Source of the DNA: Opitutaceae bacterium UBA3033
GTDB lineage: Bacteria; Verrucomicrobiota; Verrucomicrobiia; Opitutales; Opitutaceae
Length of the DNA: 30,168 nucleotides
Assembly: GCA_002367815.1 (NCBI GenBank)
Contig: DFDG01000066.1
Location: forward strand, 48,513-78,680
Direction: 5' to 3'
A program made the translations under genes and the position numbers. This document shows, one piece after another, positions 15,762 through 22,601 of this stretch (position 1 is its first letter; every line of letters starts with the position of its first letter). The notes under the pieces are model-generated. The model ran no database searches. It was not told the DNA's origin and worked only from the letters and a program-made list of their open reading frames with translations.

Positions 15762-17021
15762 ATGGCTGAACTCGTAGGAAATGTCTTGGTGGGCCAATCC
15801 GGCGGCCCCACCTCTGTTATTAACGCCAGTGTGGCAGGCCTCGTTGCGGAAGCCCTGAATCACGAATGCATCGAGGAGATCTATGGCACCCTGAACGGTG
15901 TTTTGGGCCTCCTGAATGAGGAGTTGATCGATCTGGCCTCTGAATCGCAGCAACAGATCCGTGCCCTCAAGCACACCCCCGGCGCCGCTCTAGGCACCTG
16001 CCGCTACAAACTGAAAAAACAACAGGATTTCGAGCGCGTGCTCGAGGTGTTCAAGGCCCATAACATCCGCTATTTCTTCTATATCGGTGGCAACGATTCA
16101 CAGGACACCGCTGATAAGATTTCCAAACTCGCCAAGGAGCAGGAATACGAGCTGCGCGTTATCGGCGTGCCCAAGACCATCGATAACGATCTCGCCGTCA
16201 CCGACCACTGCCCCGGCTACGGCAGTGTCATCAAGTATCTTGCCACCACGGTGCGCGAAGTTGCCTGCGACAGCGAATCCATGGGCCAAGGCGATCTCGT
16301 CTCCATCATCGAAGTCATGGGCCGTTCCGCTGGCTGGATTGCCGCTGGCGCCGCTCTGGCCAAACGCCGCGACCACCCGCACGACCCGCCGCACTTGATT
16401 CTGCTTCCCGAAGTTCGTTTCAACCAAACCAAGGTCCTCGAGGATATCCGCCGCGTGCTGAAGCGCGAAAAATTCTGCTCCATCGTGATCGCCGAAGGTC
16501 TGGTGGATGATGACGGCAACTACGTCGCCGCCAATGCCCAGACCGATTCCTTCGGTCATGCCCAACTTGGTGGTTCCGGCGATGCTCTGGCTGAGATTAT
16601 CGAAGCCAATGTCCCCGGGGTTAAAGTTCGCGTCGCCAAGCCCGGCCTGATGCAACGCGCCGCGGCCCACGCCGCCTCCAAGACCGATGCCGATGAAGCC
16701 TATCTTGCCGGTCAAGCCGCCGTCCGCGCGGCCGTCGATGGTGAGTCCGACAAGATGGTCACACTGCTCCGCGGTGATGCCGACGAATACAGCTGCGAAA
16801 CCGGTCTCGCACCGCTCAGCGAAATCGCCAACGGAGTTAAAAAGCTCCCTGCCGATTGGATCAACGAAGACGGTGTCAGCATGAACTTCCAGTTCCTCCG
16901 CTACGCCCAACCGCTCATCCAGGGCGAAGTCGAGATTCCCCACGAAAACGGCATTCCCGTTTATGCCCGCCTCGACAAAATCCGGGTCGAGAAGACGCTC
17001 GCTCCCTACGAGACCAGCTGA
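15762..17021 (+). CDS. Diphosphate--fructose-6-phosphate 1-phosphotransferase (PPi-dependent phosphofructokinase)
   Basis: This enzyme phosphorylates fructose 6-phosphate with pyrophosphate, a reversible step of glycolysis/gluconeogenesis. The 419-residue product has the two diagnostic changes that separate PPi- from ATP-type enzymes: Asp112 in GGNDS (residues 109-113) and Lys138 in PKTIDND (137-143). ATP enzymes have Gly at both. Other phosphofructokinase motifs follow: GYGSVIKYLA, MGRSAGWIAAGAALA (186-200) and the GxSxDAxAE-like GGSGDALAE. ATG 15762 was chosen because MAELVGNVLVGQSGGPTS is the normal start; the open frame upstream from 15687 has no family similarity. Reversible PPi use suits growth that alternates between sugar breakdown and gluconeogenesis. 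It is flanked by terminators on both sides and is probably monocistronic. Confidence 0.93.
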   Translation: MAELVGNVLVGQSGGPTSVINASVAGLVAEALNHECIEEIYGTLNGVLGLLNEELIDLASESQQQIRALKHTPGAALGTCRYKLKKQQDFERVLEVFKAHNIRYFFYIGGNDSQDTADKISKLAKEQEYELRVIGVPKTIDNDLAVTDHCPGYGSVIKYLATTVREVACDSESMGQGDLVSIIEVMGRSAGWIAAGAALAKRRDHPHDPPHLILLPEVRFNQTKVLEDIRRVLKREKFCSIVIAEGLVDDDGNYVAANAQTDSFGHAQLGGSGDALAEIIEANVPGVKVRVAKPGLMQRAAAHAASKTDADEAYLAGQAAVRAAVDGESDKMVTLLRGDADEYSCETGLAPLSEIANGVKKLPADWINEDGVSMNFQFLRYAQPLIQGEVEIPHENGIPVYARLDKIRVEKTLAPYETS

Positions 17022-17043
17022 TCAACCAAACAAAGTTTCAATC

Positions 17044-17075
17044 AAAAGGCCGGTCGTTCGCGACCGGCCTTTTTT
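17044..17075. terminator. Bidirectional UUCG-tetraloop terminator between the PFP and phyH genes
   Basis: A perfect 12-bp stem, AAAGGCCGGTCG with CGACCGGCCTTT, closes around the very stable TTCG loop. A run of six Ts (17070-17075) follows on the plus strand and four Ts on the minus strand. It sits 23 nt after the PFP stop and overlaps the phyH stop codon at 17074, so it can serve both convergent genes. Confidence 0.95.
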
Positions 17076-17835
17076 ACGTCCGTCCATTCACCCGTTCGCC
17101 ATTGACGATGAACGGCTCCGCGAATGCCGCCAGTGATCCATCGGGGCGGTGCAGCGGCTCGGCGGAATATTGCGGCAGGTAAACGCGGCGCCAGTTCGGC
17201 GTGGTGTTGTAACCACTGCAGTGCAATACGGTGCTGGAAAAACAGGCCATGCTCCCGGCCGGCACAATCACCGGGTCGCCCGGATCTTCGCCAAAATAAC
17301 CCTCGAGATCATTGCTGCCGGGTTGCTGTTTATGAGGCACAACCTCGCGGGTGCCATGCCGGGAATACGGCAACAGATAAACCGTGCCGTTGGCCTCGGT
17401 CACATCGTCCAGCGTCACCCAGCAGGTGATATAGGGTCGGTGGGGCGTCCCCACGTAGGCCGAGTCCTGATGCCAACCGAACTTGGCCCCCTTCTCGGGT
17501 CCTTTGATTACAAATTGCTCCCAGAACAGATAGGCATTTTCCCCGAGAGTGGCGTGGCAGACTTCCGCCATCAGATCACTGAAGATAAACTCCGGCAGCC
17601 GGGTGCCTTGATGTCGGTTGGCGATGAAATAGCGACTGCCCTTGATGTTAATCCCCTGCTGCGTGACCCCGGCTGCGTCCATCTCGGCATCGTAGCCGGC
17701 GATCATTTCCGCACAGGTCTCTCGCATTATCGAGAGGTGCTCCGGAGGCACCACGCGTTCCAGCACGAAGTAACCTTCGTCACGGAACTGCTGGCGTAAT
17801 TTTTCGGGAATCAAATCAGGTGAGACCGAATCCAT
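17074..17835 (-). CDS. Phytanoyl-CoA dioxygenase family protein (Fe(II)/2-oxoglutarate dioxygenase)
   Basis: Non-heme iron enzyme of 253 residues. The iron-binding triad is His122 and Asp124 in FGWHQDSAYVG, and His205 in TVLHCSGYN. The arginine in NWRRVYLPQY (216/217) is in place for 2-oxoglutarate. The double-stranded beta-helix core spans about residues 95-225. Members hydroxylate very diverse small molecules; this one is not necessarily a phytanoyl-CoA hydroxylase, and its substrate is unknown. It starts 18 nt downstream of the cstA stop, so the two probably form one transcript. The stop codon is within the shared terminator with the PFP gene. Confidence 0.9.
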   Translation of the reverse strand: MDSVSPDLIPEKLRQQFRDEGYFVLERVVPPEHLSIMRETCAEMIAGYDAEMDAAGVTQQGINIKGSRYFIANRHQGTRLPEFIFSDLMAEVCHATLGENAYLFWEQFVIKGPEKGAKFGWHQDSAYVGTPHRPYITCWVTLDDVTEANGTVYLLPYSRHGTREVVPHKQQPGSNDLEGYFGEDPGDPVIVPAGSMACFSSTVLHCSGYNTTPNWRRVYLPQYSAEPLHRPDGSLAAFAEPFIVNGERVNGRT

Positions 17836-17853
17836 GGACTTGGGGTCAACGTT

Positions 17854-19695
17854 TCACGCTACCACCGGCACGACTGCGTTGTCCTCAATGATGCCCTTGG
17901 CCCGGGGGAAAAGTTTGATCGCCTCGATCACCATCCAAACCTCGAGCACGAGGGTGATCATCGCGATGCTCACGAGCAGCCATTTACCCTGACTCAACCA
18001 GCTCGGCGTATCTGCACCGCCGATGAAAACCTGCCAGATCATGGCCCACATCGGGATGATGAGCATGAAGATCATTGGCAGCACCACAAACCACACGGCG
18101 ATGCCGCGCCGCCACAGGTAGAAGGCGATCACGAGAAACGAAAGTCCACCGAGCAATTGGTTGGTTGCGCCAAATAGCGGCCAGAGCAGCAGGCCGCCCT
18201 TGCCCGCATTGGCGAAGCTCCACTCTTGTCCGGCTGGCGGGGCGGCGGCGATCAGCCCGGCAAAGAATATAGCCGTCAAAGTTGCTCCATGCTTGCCGCG
18301 CAACCAGGCAAACAAATCCAGCCCACCGGCCTCACGCGGTCGCACCGTGGTCGCGAGTTCCTGCACGACATAACGCTGCAAGCGGCAGGCGCTATCGAGC
18401 GTCGTCCCGGCAAACGAGGCCACAAACACGCCCATCATCGCCACGGCCACTCCGCCCGGCATCCCGAGGGCCTTGAGAAAATTGGATGAACCATCAACAA
18501 AAGCTGCCACCAGCGGGCCCAGACTTGCCGACCACACGCTGTAACGCGTGAGCCATGCTTCGTGACCGACCAGCACGGTGCCATCGGCCTTGGTCAAACC
18601 CAAACCGAGCCCGGCGGCACAGGCTAAAATTACCAGCACCGCCAGAAAACCTTCCGTCAACATGCCGCCGTAACCTACGAAGCGGGCATCGGGTTCACTC
18701 TTGAGCTGCTTGCTGCTGGTGCCGCTGCTGACCAGACAGTGAAATCCACTGATCGCGCCGCACGCGATGGTGATAAAAAGAAACGGAAAGATCATCGGTG
18801 CCCCCACCGGATTCCAGTTCACCATCGGCGCAGCCAATTCGAGGGCGGGCCTGGTGCCATCCATCAAAGGAGCCCCACCGGCAAAGGCTGCCACGATCAA
18901 ACCTACCACCAATAAACCAAGCACCGATATGAGTTGCAGCGAATTGATGTAGTCGCGCGGTTGCAGCAGTGACCACACCGGAAGCACCGATGCGACATAG
19001 GAATAAAGCAGGAGGAGGACTACCCAAGTCCAGGACGACCACGCGGCCATCGTGGCGTTGATCGCATGCAACATGCCGGTGTCACCGTAGATCACCGTCA
19101 GATACATCAGCCCCAGCGCCAAGATGGACGGTAGCAACAAACCAGCCCCGCGACGGTGCAGCCAATAGCCGATGATAACGGCAATTGGTATTTGAATCGT
19201 GCAAGGCACGATGGCGGAAGGGTATTGCCGAAACACGGCCGCAATCACCAAACCAAAAATCGCGAGCACAATGGTCAACGCCAGGAAAAGGATCAGCAAA
19301 AACAGGAGTCGCACCCGTCGATTGAGCAATCGGCCCGCTACGTCGCCGACCGTTTGGCCGTTGTTGCGCAATGATACCACCAGGGCACCAAAATCGTGCA
19401 CCGCACCGATGAAGATCGAACCCAGCACCACCCACAACAATGCCGGTAACCAACCCCACATGATACCAATTGCCGGCCCCACAATCGGACCCGTGCCCGC
19501 AATCGAAGCAAAGTGGTGACCAAATACCACGCTCTTGGAGGTAGGCACATAATCCACACCGTCAGTCAGTTTTTCCGAAGGACAGATATGACTCGCCGTG
19601 AGTTTGAAAATCTTGCCACCGAGCCAGCGACCATAAGTGTGATAAGCAACAATGAAACCAAGGCCGGATAGCAGGGCAATTAGAAGGGTTTGCAT
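17854..19695 (-). CDS. cstA: Carbon starvation protein CstA family transporter
   Basis: A polytopic membrane protein of 613 residues with around 15 hydrophobic segments. It begins MQTLLIALLSGLGFIVAYHTYGRWLG, the usual CstA opening. Conserved stretches include VVFGHHFASIAGTGPIVGP, GIMWGWLPALLWVVLGSIFIGAVHDFGAL and FHCLVSSGTSSKQL. CstA is a peptide/pyruvate transporter induced at carbon starvation in E. coli; the exact substrate here is not established. Reading is open back to 19797 but ATG 19695 gives the family start; no Shine-Dalgarno precedes it. The gene is probably cotranscribed with phyH. Upstream lie a TATAAA box and a CAACCGGTTG palindrome. Confidence 0.93.
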   Translation of the reverse strand: MQTLLIALLSGLGFIVAYHTYGRWLGGKIFKLTASHICPSEKLTDGVDYVPTSKSVVFGHHFASIAGTGPIVGPAIGIMWGWLPALLWVVLGSIFIGAVHDFGALVVSLRNNGQTVGDVAGRLLNRRVRLLFLLILFLALTIVLAIFGLVIAAVFRQYPSAIVPCTIQIPIAVIIGYWLHRRGAGLLLPSILALGLMYLTVIYGDTGMLHAINATMAAWSSWTWVVLLLLYSYVASVLPVWSLLQPRDYINSLQLISVLGLLVVGLIVAAFAGGAPLMDGTRPALELAAPMVNWNPVGAPMIFPFLFITIACGAISGFHCLVSSGTSSKQLKSEPDARFVGYGGMLTEGFLAVLVILACAAGLGLGLTKADGTVLVGHEAWLTRYSVWSASLGPLVAAFVDGSSNFLKALGMPGGVAVAMMGVFVASFAGTTLDSACRLQRYVVQELATTVRPREAGGLDLFAWLRGKHGATLTAIFFAGLIAAAPPAGQEWSFANAGKGGLLLWPLFGATNQLLGGLSFLVIAFYLWRRGIAVWFVVLPMIFMLIIPMWAMIWQVFIGGADTPSWLSQGKWLLVSIAMITLVLEVWMVIEAIKLFPRAKGIIEDNAVVPVVA

Positions 19696-19819
19696 ATACG
19701 AAATGGGGTAAGTCAGGAAACGAGGAAGGCGGGGACTTTCTAGGTGTCCCCCAACAAACTGCAATCCCGGATGGCCCTGGGTCGCAATATGACACACACC
19801 CAGCCTTCCCCATGTAGAC

Positions 19820-19840
19820 CAACCGGTTGATTTATTTATA
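19820..19840 (-). promoter_or_regulatory. Possible -10 box and CAACCGGTTG palindrome upstream of cstA
   Basis: On the minus strand TATAAA (19840-19835) is followed 5 nt later by CAACCGGTTG (19829-19820), a perfect 10-bp palindrome that would lie over the transcription start. Central AACCGGTT is similar to operators of LacI/GalR-family repressors. No good -35 box is seen, and the palindrome could also act on the divergent oxidoreductase stub. Confidence 0.4.
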
Positions 19841-19889
19841 AACTACCCTTCACAAACCCGAACTGCACTGCTACTCACCCTTTTTCACC

Positions 19890-20060
19890 ATGATCAAACT
19901 CGGCGTTATCGGTCTAGGTAATCGCGTAGGAGGAATGGCAAAAGCCATGGTCGCACACGATCCGGAGTTCCACGTCACTGACGTGCTTGATCCCGACGAG
20001 CCCGGGGCACGCACGCGCTTGCCGGAGGCTGATCTTCCCTCATCGGTGATTCAAATCCCA
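19890..20060 (+). pseudogene. 5' stub of a Gfo/Idh/MocA family oxidoreductase
   Basis: The frame starts MIKLGVIGLGNRVGGMAKAM, a Rossmann-fold dinucleotide-binding start with the Gfo/Idh/MocA-type GLGxR motif. It continues through HVTDVLDPDEPGARTRLPEA. Similarity fades after about residue 50; beyond that the frame reads into the antisense of the amidohydrolase gene (whose stop is at 20068) and ends at 20174. The complete family protein is about 350-400 residues, so more than 300 residues, including all the catalytic domain, are missing. I read it as a deletion remnant rather than a functional small protein. The likely deletion edge lies between about 20035 and 20068. Confidence 0.72.
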
Positions 20061-20067
20061 CCCGTCT

Positions 20068-20919
20068 TCAATTCAACCGGTAGATCCGGTTCGCATTGCC
20101 GGTGCCGATCGCCGCTTGTTCAAAGTCTTGTAACTCCGACAGCAGTTCGCCGGTGGTTTTCAACCAAGTCTTGAGATCGGCCGATACCGGCCAGTCACTG
20201 CCCCAGAGCATTCGCTCGGGGAAAAAACATTCCAAGCAGTGATCAAAGTAAGGTTTCACCTGAGGCGTTAGCGGCTTGGTCGCATCCGATAAACTGCCGA
20301 GTCCGGAAAACTTGCACACCACATTGGGACGGGCCGCCAACTCGCGAATCCCTTCTTTCCAAAGCACCATCTCCCCACCAGCCACATCGGGTGCGCCCGC
20401 ATGATCGAGCACAAATTGGGTTTGCGGGCATTGTTCAACCAAGGCCGCGACCATTGCCAATTGTCGGGGCCGCACACACAAATCAAAGGTCAGGCCGGTC
20501 TCCGGTAACCGTCGCAGATTTTCCGCGAACAAGGCCGACTCCAGCATCTCGTCCGGCTGCGCGCTCAATACGCGGCGCAAGCCCCGGACCCGGGCATTGA
20601 GAGCGAGCGATTCCAACTGCTGGGCAAACTCGGGCAACTCTGGTTGCGCCCCGGCAATGATGGCCGCAATCGCCGGCGAACCCCGGTCACGATTGGCCAA
20701 TCTCGTAAAAAGCTCTGCTTCCAATTCCTGCTCCTCGGGCAACACGCTGGCCTCCATAAAGAGGAGCGATTGCACTCTCGCTCCGGTGAGAGCATGCCCC
20801 AAAGCCGCGCGATAATCATCCAAAGTGTGATTGCCGGCCAGAGACGCATTGCCCTCGCACCAGGCGTAGGTGAAGAGGTCGGCATGCAAAAAGTGCACGT
20901 GAGTATCGATTAGATCCAT
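20068..20919 (-). CDS. Amidohydrolase-2 family hydrolase, L-fuconolactonase-like
   Basis: TIM-barrel metal-dependent hydrolase of 283 residues. It begins MDLIDTHVHFLHADL with the metal-binding HxH at His7 and His9. The later active-site segments FVLDHAGAPDV (His) and MLWGSDWPVS (Asp) are typical of the amidohydrolase-2 group that includes L-fuconolactonases and 2-pyrone-4,6-dicarboxylate lactonases. Such enzymes open sugar lactones; the fuconolactonase-like assignment is by motif pattern and the sulfatase/TonB neighbours, so the substrate is inference. The frame is open to ATG 20940; I prefer ATG 20919 because it starts directly at the conserved N-terminus. Unlike its neighbours on either side (sulfatase and oxidoreductase stub), it appears intact. 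Confidence 0.82.
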   Translation of the reverse strand: MDLIDTHVHFLHADLFTYAWCEGNASLAGNHTLDDYRAALGHALTGARVQSLLFMEASVLPEEQELEAELFTRLANRDRGSPAIAAIIAGAQPELPEFAQQLESLALNARVRGLRRVLSAQPDEMLESALFAENLRRLPETGLTFDLCVRPRQLAMVAALVEQCPQTQFVLDHAGAPDVAGGEMVLWKEGIRELAARPNVVCKFSGLGSLSDATKPLTPQVKPYFDHCLECFFPERMLWGSDWPVSADLKTWLKTTGELLSELQDFEQAAIGTGNANRIYRLN

Positions 20920-20995
20920 GAGTATGGGGCAGACTGTCATTCGACCGCGAAAATTACACGGAGAATCTCAATGACTCACCCCCATCGGTCTGAGA

Positions 20996-22503
20996 CTAGA
21001 GATAATTCTTGATCTTCATCTCACGATGCCGCGGCTGCACGTGATTGGGGGCCGACCTATCAGAGGCCAGCGGATAAGTGCTCTTGCCCATGACTTTACC
21101 GGAAATCTTTACCCCCGGATGACTGTTAACCAGACGCCGGGTGGCCGAGGTCCAGTCGAGGAGCTTACCCCGAGCTTCCATCACAATGGTCTGGTGCGCC
21201 GCATCGGCGGCAAGGTTGCTCAGTTCATCCGGGTCGCTCTCGATATCGTAAAGTTCATCGCAATTTTTCCCGCCAAACATCGCCTCGGGATAACGCCAAC
21301 GTCCCCAACGAATCGCCTTGCTCCATGGGTTCTCTGTGACGGCCACATTCTTGCCTGTTGTCACCACAACGCTCAGTGGTGCCGTGATATCAGCCCCATC
21401 GGCGGTATCAAGACCTTGCACCCCGCAAAGCGAAGCCAAAGTCGGGGCCATATCGATATTCTCCACCAAACCATCTCGCACCGTGTCTCCCGAAGTCACC
21501 CCCGGCACGCGACAAACGGCATCGGAACAAATACTTGGCGCTTTTCCCGAGATACCATGGATACCGTGATGAGCCCCTTGATCGCTCCCATCGATCACAA
21601 TCGTATCCTTCTCCAAATCCTGATCGCGCAAAAATGTCAGAAGTCGCCCGACCACGTCATCCATCTGGGTAATGCATGAGAGCGTTCCCCGCCAGGCACG
21701 TCGCGCCCCATCGTGAAACGTGTCACCCGGTTGCGCAAACTCCCACCCCATCCCGCGAAAGTTTTTCCACATCTCCTGAAAATGCGGCGGACGACCCACC
21801 GGCTCGCGATCAATAGTCGCGGGTAATTCAATATCCTAAGGATACATGTCCCAAAACTGCTGCTGGGGAATCAAGGGATGGTGTGGCCGCTGCAGCGCGA
21901 TCTGGATGCAAAAGAGACGAGACCGGTCCGGCTCGATAAATTCCATCGCTTTGCGCGCCGCCCACCGTTCCATCGTGTGTTCGTAAGGCAAATCGGAAGG
22001 GCATGAATCAGCCGGCAGTTGCGAACCGTAATGACTGCTCAGATTGCGCCAGCTGTCCTCCTTGTCGCGTAGTCCCAAACTCACCAGTTCATCCAAATAG
22101 TCCGACTTGCCGCGCTCGCCATCAGGTGACTCGTAGGAGTCACCAAATTTATCCACATCATCCGCGATCCAGTTGCGGGGTGATTCCGGCATATGCAATT
22201 TGCCATAAGCCGCCGTGCGATAACCCGCCGACTTGAAGTACCTGAACAAATTCGGCAGCCCCGGCTTGGTTGGTCCCGACAGTCCGTAGTATCCATGGTT
22301 CTGGCAGTATTGCCCGCTGAGGATGTTTACGCGGCTCGGCGTGCAAATCGGGGGCAATAGGCGTTGGTGAAACGCATGCCCTCTGCCGCCAGTCCGTCGA
22401 GATTTGGCGTTTGCACCCCGGCAAACCTCGAGCAGCCCATCAACCCTGCATGGTGCTGATCGGCGAGAATCATCAGGACATTGTAGGGGGCCTCAGCCGT
22501 CAC
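20996..22503 (-). pseudogene. Broken sulfatase (frameshift plus in-frame TAG)
   Basis: Restoring the frame gives a ~503-residue type I sulfatase. It would start at GTG 22503 (TAEAPYNVLMILADQ), reach NAYC, then need one extra base in the 5-C run (22350-22354) to continue as PPICTPSRVNILSGQ. CTPSR is the formylglycine (CxPSR) motif. The frame is then open to TAG 21836-21838 inside FWDMYP*DIELPA, and resumes in the same frame to TAG 20996. The late metal-site stretch reads SDQGAHHG, where relatives usually have Asp after the Gly, and the following DAVCRVPGVTSG segment is several residues short. Two lesions, an altered metal-site residue and a short deletion together make this a pseudogene. It lies 98 nt downstream of the TonB receptor and 76 nt upstream of the amidohydrolase. 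Confidence 0.87.
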
Positions 22504-22601
22504 GTAGAGTTAGCCGAAGAGGACCCGCCTGAGGCAACGCCTAATTAAAAGTCCGATCACGTCGCCACGATGACCATCGCCCTGATCAGCGCATTTTGCG
22601 G

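Noticed and set aside
16098..16943. A 281-residue minus-strand open frame opposite the phosphofructokinase gene
   Set aside because: Glycine/aspartate-rich translation typical of the reverse strand of a codon-biased gene; the plus strand is a complete PFK.
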